The notes beneath the pieces are model-generated. The model did no database searches. It saw only the letters and a program-made list of their open reading frames with translations, and was not told the DNA's origin. Position numbers and translations under genes: made by a program. From positions 54,568,721 through 54,632,720 of the forward strand of contig JASEVX010000007.1 of assembly GCA_031761405.1 (NCBI GenBank): a stretch of DNA of 64,000 nucleotides. The letters run 5' to 3'. The stretch is from Serripes groenlandicus (Eukaryota > Mollusca > Bivalvia > Cardiida > Cardiidae). This document shows, in pieces, positions 46,240-58,811 of the stretch (position 1 is its first letter; every line of letters starts with the position of its first letter).

Positions 46240-47030
46240 TGTCTTTACTCTTAATCAAACAGTCCTGAACTATGCAATCTTAACCAAAGTTGGTCACAAT
46301 GTTTCTGGGCATACATTATATACTGTCTCTATGGTGTAGTGGTTAATGTATCCACTTTGGTGGGTGGTGACCAGGGTTTGATACCAAGTTGTTTATTGGC
46401 ATAATTTCTCAGAGCAACTGAGACATTCAAGAGTTATGGCTCCTGAATTAGCCTAGGTATAATATTCCAGCCAAGTATATAATTATATAATATCCAACCA
46501 GATCGCCGCAGACACGCCAGAGTAAGGGTTCCTTAATTTGCAAAATTTTGATAAAGGTAGCTTTATCCGATCTCTAATATGAGCATTTCTTATACAATCA
46601 TCTTACTTTTATGGGCATAGAATTTCAGCCAAGTTCAATTTCAAGGCTAATAACTATGTATGTGGGAAAGGGTTGATTGGCATTGTTCCCTGGGTACCAA
46701 CCAACCATGGCTAACATATGGTTGAAAGTGTTATTTAACATCTGTATGTGGGTTAAGGTTCCTTAATTTGCAACATTTTGCAATGTTAGCTTTGTATGAT
46801 CTTTAACTTGAGCATTGCGTATCCAATCATCTAACTTTTATGGGCATAACATTTCAGCCAAGTTCAATTTCAAGCCGGATTGCCTCAGACTTTCTGGAGT
46901 TATGGCCCCTTGACAGATATACATTTTTGACAGTTGGCAATCTTGTATGCATTTTGCGTAAGGTGAGCCTATTTGAAAATTTGAATGAAAGAAAAGGCCT
47001 TGAAGAAAGAAATCACAGGAAAGGGTCGTA
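46240..47030 (+). mobile_element. Repeat unit with GGGCATAACATTTCAGCCAA
   Basis: Two units (about 46540-46660 and 46750-46930) share GGTTCCTTAATTTGCAA and TTTCAGCCAAGTTCAATTTC, with CCAGAGT/TTATGGC motifs. The type probably relates to the AGCTCGAC element at 58211. A tRNA-like scrap GGTGTAGTGGTTAATGTA lies near 46334. Confidence 0.55.
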
Positions 47031-47149
47031 GGTTTTAAGATAAGATGTTAATTAAAATCATGTATAGATTTATTTATTTTTTTATGACAAAATAATCTTT
47101 TGTCTTAACAATAGATATTGGTTTAAATTTAACAGATGTGTGGCACTTC

Positions 47150-47605
47150 TTAACCCTTTCCCTCATATAGACGCTTTCTTACGCCTCTGCAGCAGACAGC
47201 TTTTTGAAAACATAGTGACAAAAGAAGAAATTGCACAAAACGTGCAATTTCTCCTTTTGCCACAATGTTTTCCACTTTTTGTCATAGGTTTATCCATTCA
47301 ATTATAGAGATTTTCTATTTTTTGAGAAAATATGTTCAAAGTCGTCTGCTGCAGAATTGCCGTATGAGGGAAAGGGTTAACCCTTTCCCACATGCAGATA
47401 CATTTTGTTGTATCTGCTGCAGACAACTTTATAATATTGTGGCAAAAAGTAACAAATACTTATCATGAGCAATTTCTCCTTATGCCAGAATGTTTTCAAC
47501 TCTTTTTAATAAATATACTTTCACTTATAGAGATTTTCGATATTTGTGCATAGATGTTTTCAAAGTCTTCTGCTGCAGATGTGTTGTATGTGGGAAACAG
47601 TTATA
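47150..47605 (-). mobile_element. Young and old MITE sharing a TTAA
   Basis: 47150-47380 is young, full length; 47377-47605 is old. They join at AGGGTTAACCCTTTCCC. Confidence 0.92.
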
Positions 47606-47680
47606 CAATGTTAACTACAACATTGAAAAATGTACTAAATTGTGGAGAGGAGATTTGTTTTTACAAATCACATAGAGGCC

Positions 47681-48235
47681 CTAACACTTTCTCATATATA
47701 GACGGATTTTGATGCATCTGCAGCAGGCAACTTTTGAATACTTTTCAACACAAACATAGAGGCCTTAATAAATTTTGTTATGCAAATATAACTGGCTCAG
47801 ATAATCCTGCTGGTTCTTGCACACTTTGCCACACATGCAACACATCTGCAGTAGATGTCTTCGAAATATCTTAGCAAACAAATAATTATTGAAAAGAGTA
47901 GAGGCCATTGTGGGAAAAGGAGAAATTGCTCTCCTTTAATTCTCCCACATAGAGCAAATCTGCAGCAGACGACTTTGAACAAACGTTGTCAAAATATGGA
48001 AAATCTTCAGAATTGAATGATAACCTATGACTAAAAGTTGAAAACATTGTGGCAAAAGGAGAAATTGCTCGTTTTGAGCAATTTGTTTCTTTTGTCACTA
48101 TGTTTTCAAAAAGCAGTCTGCTGCAGAGGCATCAGAAAGCGTCTATATGAGGGAAAGGGTTAACAATTAATCGGTTATCCCAATAGTTGTCTCCTGCAGA
48201 TGAGTCAAAATGCATCTTCATGGGGGAAAGAATTA
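47681..48235 (+). mobile_element. MITE nested in an older MITE
   Basis: A left-end fragment at 47681-47740. Old copy 47820-47935, resuming at about 48164-48235, is split by 47936-48163, which ends GAGGGAAAGGGTTAA. Confidence 0.75.
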
Positions 48236-48462
48236 ACTCTTTCCCTCATATAGACGCTTTCTGATGCCTCTGCAGCAGATGGCTTTTTGAAAACATAGTG
48301 ACAAAAGAAGAGATTGCACAAAACGTCCAATTTCTCCTTTTGCCACAATGTTTTCCACTTTTTGTCATAGGTTATCCATTCAATTATAGAGATTTTCTAT
48401 GTTCTGACAAAATACGTTTAAAGTCGTCTGCTGCAGAATTGTCGTATGAAGGAAAAGATTAA
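48233..48462 (-). mobile_element. piggyBac-type MITE, young subfamily
   Basis: TTAACTCTTTCCCTCATATA to GTATGAAGGAAAAGATTAA; full length; shares its left TTAA. Confidence 0.9.
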
Positions 48463-48551
48463 CAGATCATGATGATGAAGTTTATTTTCATTTAAATGCA
48501 AATGCTCATGATTCAAAAATACTTCTTATATACAAATTTGAGCTTACATTT

Positions 48552-48933
48552 ATAACCCATTCCCACATAAAACAAATCTGCAGCAGACACATTCGTAACA
48601 TCTAGGCATAACCATTGAAAATATCTTTTGATGTAAGTTTAACCCTTTCCCTCATACGACAATTCTGCAGCAGAAGGCTTTGAACGTATTTTGTCAAAAA
48701 ATTGAAAAATCTCTATAACTGAATGAATAAGTGGAAAACATTGTGGCAAAAGGAGAAATTGCACGTTTTGTGCAATTTCTTCTTTTGTCACTATGTTTTC
48801 AAAAACCCGTCTGCCGCAGAGGCGTCAGAAGGCGTCTATATGAGGGAAAGGGTTAATTATTGAAAACATAGTGGTAAATGGAGAAATTGCTCAATATGCT
48901 CGATGGTTATCTGCAAGTGGGAAAGGGTTAATT
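48552..48933 (+). mobile_element. Old MITE split by a young MITE
   Basis: 48552-48638 and 48857-48933 are the old copy's outer parts. 48639-48856 is a young copy with TTAA at both ends and hairpin AC/GT. Confidence 0.85.
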
Positions 48934-49164
48934 TAAACACAAACAGTATTGAATGATCATGGCACAATTCTTTCCTTCTAATAGAAAAATCTTTACAAAA
49001 TTGATTTGAAGCAAAGAGGAACTTCATCGTTTATAGGACATTTCGTGGTTCAGGGTCACACACGTAAATTATCAAGGTACCAATCTATTGAATTTCTATT
49101 GTATTACAGTCAAGAGATCTAGATTATTGAGTTAGCTTTTGAATATTTTGATACAATATATTAT

Positions 49165-49381
49165 AACCTTATCCCTTCCCCAGAAACAAATGCTTTCTGA
49201 CGCCTCTGCAGCAGATGACTTTTGAAAACATGAAAGGAGAAATTAAACAAAAAACAATTTCTCCTCTTGCCACAATGTTTGTAACTTTATACAATACTTC
49301 ATATTCTTTCATCAATATTTGTTTACCAAATTCCTGCTAAGACATCTGCTGCAGATTTGGTGCATGTCTTTATGGGTTATT
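49165..49381 (-). mobile_element. Old MITE
   Basis: CCTTATCCCTTCCCCAGAAA and GACGCCTCTGCAGCAG left arm, CTGCTGCAGATTTGGTGCAT right arm. Confidence 0.78.
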
Positions 49382-50090
49382 AGTCGCCGGGCAGAAGCCC
49401 GCGACTTCTATTTTTAATAGCTTTTCGGAAATCACATGGGAGGGCGGCTTATTATTAGAAAGAAACAAATCTAGATGATTTGAACATATTACAATTGTGG
49501 TTGTTTACGAACACTAATAAATGACACATCTAAAATGAAATAAATATTCCGATTTTTTAATGTTTGCAGTTTTTTTTATTTCACTCGCATTTAAGTTTTT
49601 TGTCTTATTTACGAAGACAAAAGTGGTCCCTTCAAGACGTGAACCAACACCCCCTAATGCAGACTCTTATGTGTCATCATTGAGGTCAATTTCGGATTCT
49701 CCTTTTAATAGCAATTTTAACTTACTAAATGTTGTTTTCATGTTCAAAGAGATGTCTTGATTTGTGTAGAATTCATTTAATAATGTTAATCCATGAATAT
49801 CTAAAGTAGGAACTGTTTCTAAGCTAAATATAGACCCTATTCTGTTGTGTAGGTTCGTGACCTTTAACATCGATTTTCGCGCATGCGCATTTCGATATGA
49901 AAAAGCGAGTGATATTATTTTATTTAAGACAAGTACAAGACGAATGTTTGACGCAAAGCGTCAAAGAGAAGCCGCAATATTTCGTTGTACATGTAGAGAT
50001 AAGAAAAAAAGAACATTTTTAAATCCACAAACAATAGAACAATTTAAACTGTAGACGGTAATGCTGATATATTTCTCCTTTTGAAGACTT
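49382..50090. other. Unclassified block with a small minus-strand frame
   Basis: It begins with GTCGCCGGGCAGAAGCCCGC, a GC-rich hairpin unlike its surroundings, and includes TGACGCAAAGCGTCA near 49951. A 67-codon minus frame (49870-49667) reads as ordinary protein (TNLHNRIGSIFSLETVPTLD), but I recognise no family. It may be an unknown transposon relic. Confidence 0.4.
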
Positions 50091-51161
50091 TTGTTTTCTT
50101 CAAATTACCTCCCTTTAAAGCAATACCAGGATATTTACCTTGTGATTCGAATAAGATTGACAAACATTGAAATTATATGAATGAATACTATTATTTAAAT
50201 AAGTAACAACAGCAAAATTAAATTTAAGCCAAGATAAATGTGTACACATTTCGTTAATTTTTTATAGATACCCTAATGTAGGTATGAATATAAAATTTAT
50301 AAGTAAATGTTTTCAATTCAACGTTCCTACTGTTTGAATAGACTAAGGAAAGTCAAGAATACATAAATAAATCAATGCAGTCTTTTCCGGCGACATTGAT
50401 GCCTTGCATCAACTTTCTCTTGTATTTTACCTGATAATGTATCTCATAATATTTTTAACAGACACTTTCAAGGTTGTTTCAAGGTATTAGAATGATTAAT
50501 AAATCTTTTGTTGTTATTTTTTTTTTTAAGAGATAAGTACGTAATTGTTTTGATTTAAAAGTCAAATACAAATTCTACGGTGAAACATGCCTCTCTTATC
50601 TTAAGATCTGAGTAGTAATTATTTATATTTTAATGTTTGTCATTGCTACAGTGCCACCTGATTAATGTGGCAGCTTTAACTTAATTATTTATTTTTAACC
50701 TCTTACATGAAACTGACAACTTTAAATACATCAGCATAAGACATAAATGCGAACATTGTGGGATTACAAGACATACTTTTGTCAAAAAGCATTATATAAT
50801 GTATTTTTCCACTAGATTCGTTTCAATTTTTTTCAAAATGAAATGGGCACTATTGACTAAGAAATACAGCACAACAAGCAATCTATATTTAGAAATGTAG
50901 ATATTGCCAAAATAATGTGAAATGACAGTAGTACAGAGATAGTTTTGTACTGAAACACACCAGTATATGGTGACAGCATGTGTATGTACTGGTAGAAATA
51001 TTAGTCTAATTAAGGCTGGATTAATTAATTAACTTGCAACTAAAGAACATGGTAAAAACAATCTGTAAGTGCATTTCTTTTATATTTTATATTTGTGTGT
51101 GTCTTTATTTCAGCTCCCTGAACTTAGATAGTAATCATATATCAGATTTAATCAATTCAAT
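50091..51161. other. No recognised feature
   Basis: AT-rich, with only the CTCCCTTTAAAG motif near 50107 and scattered short MITE-like words. Confidence 0.5.
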
Positions 51162-51307
51162 TTAACCTTTTTCCCACATGCAGACGCATTTTGATACAAT
51201 AGCAGCAGACGACGTTTGTAAACATTGTGGTTTTTACCCCCCATGATTATACTTTTATTTATACAAATACTCATAATTTTGCCTGCTGTAGATTTGTTGT
51301 ATGAAGC
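51162..51307 (-). mobile_element. Old MITE, internally deleted
   Basis: TTTAACCTTTTTCCCACATG to TAGATTTGTTGTATGAAG. Confidence 0.72.
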
Positions 51308-51586
51308 AATTGCTTGAGAAGTTCATGATCATTTTTTCAAACAATATTATCAATACAGTTTTCAGTTTTTTTGCTATGGCAAATATCCAAAGCAAAGATT
51401 AAAAATCCTTTGGAACCAAAAGTATGAATTTTAAAACTGTAGAAATAACTAATTGCTGGTAGAAATTTCTCCTTTTGCCCGTTAAACATTTCCAGGTTAT
51501 CATAATTTTAGGGTTGCTTGCATGATTTGGCAATGCAATGTTGGTTGGGAAATTAACAATTTTGACACATGTTATAACATTGTGGG

Positions 51587-51755
51587 CCCCAGTCGCGGCA
51601 ATTCGGTCATGGTGGAGTGCTCTTGGGCAAGGCACATTTTCTAGCCTAGTACTGGTTTGTTCACCCAGGGATCATGAATAATTAAATTTAAATGCGCGCT
51701 AAATGACCTTAGCTGTCGATGCGCCGTAAAACAATATACATTCATTCATTCATTA
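51587..51755 (+). mobile_element. SINE-A, head mostly lost
   Basis: CCCCAGTCGCGGCAATTCGG onward is nearly the same as 60674-60833; ends in a CATT run. Confidence 0.88.
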
Positions 51756-51863
51756 ACATTGTGGGAAAAGGATAGATTAATCATTTGGAGCAATTTCTTT
51801 TTCCACGTAATGCTTTTCAAAGTATAAAATCATCTACTACAAAGGGGTCAAAAGTCAACTCCA

Positions 51864-52486
51864 TCAGCCCTTTCCAACATACAACAAATCTGCAGCATGA
51901 AGACAACTTTGAAAATATCTATGCAAAAATAGTGACAAAACCTATAAATCGGAGAACAATTATTGTATAAAACTGGAAACATTGTTGCAAAATGGAGAAA
52001 TTGCTCATTATGAGCAATTTCTCCTGTTGCCACAATGATTTATAAGGTTGTCTGCTGAATATGCAACAAAATATGTCTGTAGGTGAGAAAAAGTTAAATA
52101 ATTAATACACACATATAATTATCAAGTAAAATAACATGGCTTGAGGCTTAAATCAGAGTTTGAAATGGTCAATGAAGACTAAACTTTTCTTTTACTAAAT
52201 TGAAATTGTAATACTCACAAAGGGAAATAACTATGGACAAAAAAAAGCATTTTAACATATTCATTATAACTCCCCTTAGTTGCCCCATCTACTGCAGTTG
52301 TATTTTGATGCATTTGCAAGTAGATGACTTTTGTAAATGGACAAATTGCTCACATTGAGCAATTTCTCCTTTTTCCACAATATTTTTAACTCTAGTTAAT
52401 AATTAAAGTTTCATTTATAGAAATTATTAATCATTTGTGCTACATATTTTCGAAGTCCTCAGCTGCAGATTTGTTATATGTGGTTG
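51864..52486. mobile_element. Two old MITEs
   Basis: 51864-52097 plus, core GCTCATTATGAGC. 52278-52486 minus, core GCTCACATTGAGC. Confidence 0.78.
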
Positions 52487-52562
52487 AAAAGTATCAGTCA
52501 GTTTGACACAATAAGTGATTCATTTCTCTCTGTCTGTCTGTCCATTTTGCTTTGTACACTAT

Positions 52563-52780
52563 TTAACCCTTTCCCTCATATAGACGCTTTCTGGCGCCTC
52601 TGCATCAGACAGCTTTTTGAAAACATAGTGACAAAAGAAGAAATTGCTCAAACGATCAATTTCTCCTTTTGCCACAATGTTTTCCACTTTTAGTCATGGT
52701 AACGTTATCCATTCAATTATAGAGATTTTCAATTTTTTGAGTCATCTGCTGCAGAATTGTCGTATGAGGGAAAGGGTTAA
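52563..52780 (-). mobile_element. piggyBac-type MITE, young subfamily
   Basis: TTAACCCTTTCCCTCATATA to GTATGAGGGAAAGGGTTAA, with a short insertion GGTAAC near 52698. 52781-53446 holds nothing else clear. Confidence 0.9.
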
Positions 52781-53446
52781 AAACACCTGACAGGTGTAGA
52801 TAGGATATGGATACATTAGGGTGATAATCTTAGGCTCATACTGAAAAGGCTCCTGATGGTTCTTTAACATGCTAAGTGTATGAATTAGGCCATTTTTTCC
52901 TTGGAAAGGACTAATTATTTTCATGATCTCTAATTGAGTTTGAGACAATTAGTAAAATGACTTAAAATTAACAGAATTTTAGGTATAAGTTTATTCATGT
53001 GTCTATGAAAGATAGTGTTGTAGATTTGGAACTTGGCATCCTGATTATAATCCAATCTCCTCAACTCACATATCCTCCAGTATAGTACTGTTTTTTCACC
53101 CAGAGGTAATGAAAAAGTATTCCGATACAGATATGTAGCTGATATAGTTGAAAATGACTATAAAAATAAATTCATCAATAAAAAAACCATCGGAAATCTT
53201 CATCAATGGTCCAGAGCTCTAATTAGGGGCGTTTTGTAAATTCTGAAATCCTTATTAGACCTCCACAACATAAGTTTTAATGATTGCTAACAGATACATT
53301 GTGGAAGCAAGACCTGTTCACTCTTCCTTTTTCTAGTCCTCTGAATGGTCTCCCTGAATGAGAACTGCCTCAGTGATGTAGTGTTCGTTTTAAAGGCAGG
53401 GGACCAGGCTTAGATTATTGGTTTTGTAATATCAAAGACTGTAACC

Positions 53447-53889
53447 TCCTTTTCCAACAAATCTGCAGCAGATAACTTTTAAAAACATCTCTGCAAAAAC
53501 ATTTGAAACGCTCTATAAATGAAGGTTTGATTACTATAAAAGTTGAAAATGTTGTGACGAAAAGGAGAAATTGCTTGAGCAATTTCTCCTTTTGTCACAA
53601 TGTTTTCAAAAGTCGTATGCTGCAGAGGGTTTGAAAGCGTCTATATTTATTAAAGGGTTTAACCCTTTCCCTCATACGACAATTCTGCAGCAGACGACTT
53701 TGAACGTATTTTTTCAAAACATAGAAAATCTCCATAATTGAATGAATAACCTAAGACGAAAAGTGGAAAACATTGTGGCAAAAGGAGAAATTGCACGTTT
53801 TGTGCAATTTCTTCTTTTGTCACTATGTTTTCAAAAAGCCGTCTGCTGCAGAGGCGTCAGAAAGCGTCTATATTTAGTAAAGGGTTTAA
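53447..53889 (+). mobile_element. Old and young MITE with the same odd right end
   Basis: 53447-53662 and 53659-53889 share a TTAA. Both end in GCGTCTATATTTA, one base, then TAAAGGGTTTAA instead of the usual ATGAGGGAAAGGG. Confidence 0.88.
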
Positions 53890-54180
53890 AGATGGAAGTA
53901 ATGGTATCCCTATTTGGTGTTGAGGGGTTGTGGGAAAAGCCTACCAAATGATGTGCTGGTGTCAGGATAATTACTTTGACAAAAGTCACTGTGCCCGGCG
54001 TCATTCATCTTCCACCAATGGGCTAACAGTCTATGTGGAAAAGCAGCCAGTTGCTTGGAAAGTATGTTGTGTGAAGAAACGGCGTGAGAAAGCCTAGAAA
54101 CACATTAATAGGTTATCTGGCAACCGTGATATGACTGAACAATTGTTGAAAATGGCGTTAAACTGCAATCAATCAATACA
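53890..54180 (+). mobile_element. SINE-B scrap and SINE-C, truncated
   Basis: GATGGAAGTAATGGTATCCC (SINE-B) then TTCATCTTCCACCAATGGGC (SINE-C) to the tail TGGCGTTAAACTGCAATCAA. 54181-54450 has nothing recognised. Confidence 0.75.
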
Positions 54181-54452
54181 TCTCAGACACAACATATTCC
54201 CATTTTTGTGTGTAGTGACTCTTATGTAAATCAGAGTATTACTATTTGCTATAATGTAATTGAAATCAAATATAGCGACACTATACAATGTCACCTATAT
54301 TGACACAATTACTCTAATATCTAACATTACATTCATCAGTGCAAAATTAAACCAAATACATGTTATAATTTATACAGAATTGAATTTATTTCTGCGTTGA
54401 TATCTAATCTTTTTACACTTACAACAATTTTGACGACTTTGAAAACATTAAA

Positions 54453-54717
54453 TAGAGTGGTGGTGTAGTGGTAGAGCGTCTGGCATCTGCCTCGGGTGGT
54501 GGAGGTCATTGTATCGATCCCCGGCTTGGCGACACCAAAGACTTTAAAAATGGTAGAAATGGCTGCCCTCCTTGGTGTTCAGGGTTGCAGGGTTAGCAAA
54601 ACTACTGACTGGATGGTGTCCGTTTAATTTGACCAGTAGTACTGGTAACTTACCCAGAAACGCCGTGATATAACTGAAAAATTGTTGAAAGCGGCGTAAA
54701 ACACCAAATAAACAATA
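54453..54717 (+). mobile_element. SINE-B, full length
   Basis: Head GGTGGTGTAGTGGTAGAGCG with B box TATCGATCCCC, then CACCAAAGACTTTAAAAATG, GACCAGTAGTACTGGTAACT and GCGGCGTAAAACACCAAATA. Best copy in the window. Confidence 0.88.
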
Positions 54718-54837
54718 AATCAATCATTATTTAAGTCTGTAATCCTTAAATTAAAAGTTCTTTTTTTTTCTCAGATGTTTCAAAGCAAATATATAACATA
54801 TATATAACACTTAACATATTAAGATATTAGGTAAACA

Positions 54838-55460
54838 GGTAACCCTTTCCCACATACTACAAATCAGCAGCAGACGACTTTGAAAACGTATTTATACTGG
54901 TTGGAAAATTCCCAAAAATAGAAGTATTAACCCTTTCCCTCATATAGACGCTTTCTGACGCCTCTGCAGCAGACGGCTATTTGAAAACATAGTGACAAAA
55001 GAAGAAATTGCACAGAACGTGCAATTTCTCCTTTTGCCACAATGTTTTCCACTTTTAGTCATAGGTTATCAATTCAATTATAGAGATTTTTCATTGTTTG
55101 ATAAAATATGTTCAAAGTCGTCTGCTGCAGAATTGTCGTATGAGGGAAAGGGTTAAAGAGTCAAGAACACTGTGGAAAAAGGAGAAATTGCTCTATTAGC
55201 AATTTCTCCTTTTGTTACAGTACTTTCAAAAGTTGAAAATATTTACTGGTTGGCAAAAATATACATTAGAAGAAATATAAACATGACATGTATATAAATA
55301 TACATTTAAAATTCCCAAAAGTAGAAGTATGAAAGAGTCGAGAAAACTGTGGCAAAATGGGAAATTTCTCTATGAGCAATTTCTCCTTTTGCTGCAGTGT
55401 TTTCAAAACTTGTCTGCCCTAGAGGATTCAGTGTGTATCTGCATGTGGAAAAGGGTTGAA
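54838..55460. mobile_element. Old MITE, duplicated and split by a young MITE
   Basis: Young minus copy 54927-55156 (TTAA both ends) sits in an old copy (54838-54930 and 55157 on). ACTGGTTGG, ATTCCCAAAA, AGAAGTAT and the hairpin half recur at 55240-55460, so the host part is tandemly duplicated. Confidence 0.82.
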
Positions 55461-55551
55461 AGATCAATATAAATCTGGCCTTGTAAACTGTCCTGTTATG
55501 AGAAATATGTCACTTGATCTGTATAGAGTCTTTTTGTGTCCTCCTGACACA

Positions 55552-56000
55552 TTAAACCCTCTCCCACATACAGCAAATCTGCAGCAGACGACTTAAATAA
55601 CATCTTGGCAAAACTAAATAAATCTCAGTTAAGGATGTACATGTGTATATTTATTGAATAGAGTTGAAACCATTGTGACAAAAGGAGAAATTGCTCATTA
55701 TGAGCTATTTCTTCTATTGTCACAATGTTTTCAAATTGTATATTTTATTTTTTATTCTGAGTGGAAAATTACATTTGAGGAAGCTGAAATAGTCAACTTA
55801 TTGGAGTTAAATACTATTTTTCAACAGAATTTGAGTAATATATCTTTGAAAACATCTTGGCAATTTTTTAATAGAGTGGAAAACATTTTGGCAAAAGGTG
55901 AAACTGCTCATTATGAGCAATTTATTGTTTTGTGACAGTGTTTTCAAATGCCGTCTGCTGCATCTACGTCAAAATGTGTCTGTAATTTCAAAAGGGTTCA
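55552..56000 (+). mobile_element. Two old MITEs
   Basis: 55552-55738 (TTAAACCCTCTCCCACATAC) and 55841-56000 (right part, hairpin GCTCATTATGAGC). 56001-56470 has nothing recognised. Confidence 0.78.
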
Positions 56001-56471
56001 GCTAAGGATTTTCTATCAGGCTGGGAAGTCCCCCATTGTACATTGTAACCTATTTATATTCATTGTCAAGTTTTTGACTACCAAATTCAAAGCAATATTA
56101 TTAAGAACAGATCGACATTTAACTTTTTCTCTTGATTAAATTTCAAAGCTTATCACTGATTTAAACAATATCTTCTATTTTACTCTTATTTTGATGTTTG
56201 CTTGGATTAGATGTCTTAAGTTTCTTTTTGTTGAAATGTTGCGTAAAAGAAAGATAAGGGTTTTAAATGTCATTTGTAGAGCACTATATTGCCTTTTATT
56301 CATGAATTTGGCACCAATTATCTTAAATCAGATATTAGATTTGAGATTAAAATATTCCCCGAGGTATAACATTTTCTGACACTTGCTCACAGCAAACGTT
56401 ATTACAAAAATGATGTAACTTAATTTTGTTTTTTGATTCATGCCAGCTGTTTCTAGTGATTTTGGGTCTTG

Positions 56472-57061
56472 ACTATTTCCCACATACAACTAATATCTGC
56501 AGCAGACCACTTTGAAAAGCTTAAGGCAAAACAATTGAAATCACAAGGGATCTAAAAATGAAAGTATAATTTTTGAATGGAGTTGAAAACATTTATGGCA
56601 AAATGGGAAAATTACTCATCATGAGCAATTTCTACTTTCTCACAATGTTTTCAAATTAAGTATGCTGAAGAGGCATCAAAATGTGTTTACATGTGAGAAG
56701 GTTTTTTTTTACTCTCCTAAACTTTGTGTAAAGCTATTTGGACTGTAATGTGTCTATTTTTTTTGTTAAAATGTCTTTAAAGTTGTCTGCTGCAGATGAT
56801 GTACTCACGACATCAAAGGCTGCGGTGAGACTGTCTAAATGTACAGGCCTCCCGAGATTCTTCATCATTTAATAGTAGATTGTATTAACCACTATCGAAT
56901 TGTAGACTCATTTTGACGCATCTGTCGTAGACAAGTTTTGATAATATTGTGCCAAAAGGAGAAATTGCTCATAATGAGCAATTTCTTTTTTTGCCACAAA
57001 GATTTCAACTCCTTTCAAAGATTATTCTGCTGAAGTTTTGTTGTATGTGGGAAAGGGTTAA
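56472..57061. mobile_element. Two old MITEs
   Basis: 56472-56706 plus, core TCATCATGA. 56884-57061 minus, GACGCATCTGTCGTAGAC to GTATGTGGGAAAGGGTTAA. Confidence 0.78.
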
Positions 57062-57339
57062 TGTTTAGCCATAATAGGACATTTCTTTTCTCTTAACACT
57101 GATATCGTTTTTTCAATTAAGTTTATTTTCTTTGGATTTTAATTGATATATTAAGATCAATTCAGTATTTTAAAGATTAATTATGTGAAGTAAATGTATC
57201 CATAATAGGGTCGAACAAATGAACCTCATCATATATAAAGGGGTCTTAAAGAAATCTTTATGTAATTGTAAGTGAACACACCGGAAACCCTCTGTCCACT
57301 TCTGTTGAACCACAGATCAGTAAGCATTGAAGATCGAGG

Positions 57340-57598
57340 GCTATCTATCCAGGGTTTGTGAGTTAGAATCCCAGCTCAACCATTAATTCTATCCGATGAT
57401 TGACAAGAGTCATTGTGACTTGTGTCAATCATATTCCATCAATGGGCTATATAAACTTCAATGTGGAAAGATAGTCAGTTTACAATGGGCTATATAAACT
57501 TCAATGTGGAAAGATAGTCAGTTTACTTGGAAGAATGTTGTGTGAAATACATAATGCTTGGTGTGATATTGCATGTAAAACATATGGTTGCCGTAATT
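57340..57598 (+). mobile_element. SINE-C with internal duplication
   Basis: CAGGGTTTGTGAGTTAGAAT head; CAATGGGCTATATAAACTTC occurs twice (57438 and 57483) as a 45 bp tandem copy. 57062-57339 has nothing recognised. Confidence 0.78.
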
Positions 57599-57812
57599 TA
57601 AACCTTTCCCACATACAACAAATCTGACTTTGAAAACATACCCCAAAAAGGGGAACTGCCCTTTAAATGAAAGTACTATAATTGAACAGAGTTGAAAACA
57701 ATGGTGACAAAAGTAGAAATTGCTTTGGCAATTTCTTTTTTTGTTGCCATGTTTTCGAAAAGCCGTCTGCTGCAGAGGCGTCAGAAAGTGTCTATATGAG
57801 GGAAAGGGTTAT
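57598..57812 (+). mobile_element. MITE, young right half
   Basis: TTTAAACCTTTCCCACATAC left, GAGGGAAAGGGTTATA right; the hairpin is shortened to GCTTTGGC. 57813-58088 has nothing recognised. Confidence 0.82.
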
Positions 57813-58088
57813 ATAACTGGAATACTGTAGACATGGCATTAAACCCCAATCAATTAAGTGTCACTGTAAGAAAGTTCAATAACAAGACTGTGTAAAAAGG
57901 TTTGTGCTAGTTTGCCTACAATGATTATAAGCTTTTATGATTTTAGGGACTGTTTTTATTTGACGCAGGTTTTTGTTAATCTTAAGATCAAGGTTTTTTA
58001 TTATTATATGATCAGGTTTTAGTCAGTGATTAACTTGAGAGTTTTGTCATGGGTGTTTTAGTCTTTTACCCAAGTCAGATTGGGATTA

Positions 58089-58500
58089 ATTAACCATTTC
58101 CCTCATATTGACGCTTTCCGACACCTCTGCAACAAACAGCTTTTTGAAAACATGGAGACTAAAGCGGAATTTGCTCAAAACGAGTAATTTCTCCTTTTGT
58201 CACCATTTTTAGCTCGACTTTTGAAAAAACGAGAGCTATTGTCATGACCCTTGCGGCGACGGCGTGGTCTTTTAAGGTTTTTTGTTCAGCTCAGCTTTTT
58301 TTCTGTGGCAGCGGCGTGGTCCGGTTAAGGTTTTTTGTTCAGCTCAGCTTTTTTTCTGTTTTCTATCAGTCGAGCGTCTGTGCCGTACGCGGTGCTCTTG
58401 TTTCAACTCTATTACAATTATTGTACTTTCATCTATTAAAGAGAGTTTCCAAACAATTTCAGGTATGTTTTCAAAGTTTCTTGCATTTGGAAAGGGTTAA
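58089..58500 (-). mobile_element. Old MITE split by an AGCTCGAC element
   Basis: MITE parts 58089-58210 and 58401-58500. The insert 58211-58400 begins AGCTCGACTTTTGAAAAAAC, carries AAGGTTTTTTGTTCAGCTCA twice and ends near GCTCTTG. Confidence 0.85.
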
Positions 58501-58725
58501 CCCTTTCCCTCATATAGACGCTTTCTGACGCCTCTGCTGCAGACGGCTTTTTGAAAACATAGTGACAAAAGAAGAAATTGCTCAAAACGAGCAATTTCTC
58601 CTTTTGCCACAATGTTTTCCACTTTTGTCATAGGTTATCCATTCAATTATAGAGATTTTCTACTTTTTGACAAAATATGTTCAAAGTCGTCTGCTGCAGA
58701 ATTGTCGTATGAGGGAAAGGGTTAA
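58497..58725 (-). mobile_element. piggyBac-type MITE, young subfamily
   Basis: Full length; left TTAA shared with the preceding copy; hairpin GCTCAAAACGAGC. Confidence 0.93.
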
Positions 58726-58811
58726 CATTAGCAAAACCCTACATATGATCTGTTGACCTATTCCATTAACTTTGATGCATCTATCTAAAACTGATAGTAA
58801 TTCAGGATGGA

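Noticed and set aside
51113..51130. Acceptor-like TTTATTTCAG as a possible exon 18
   Set aside because: In the phase required after exon 17 it meets TGA within three codons; similar candidates at 54774, 56446 and 61724 also stop at once.
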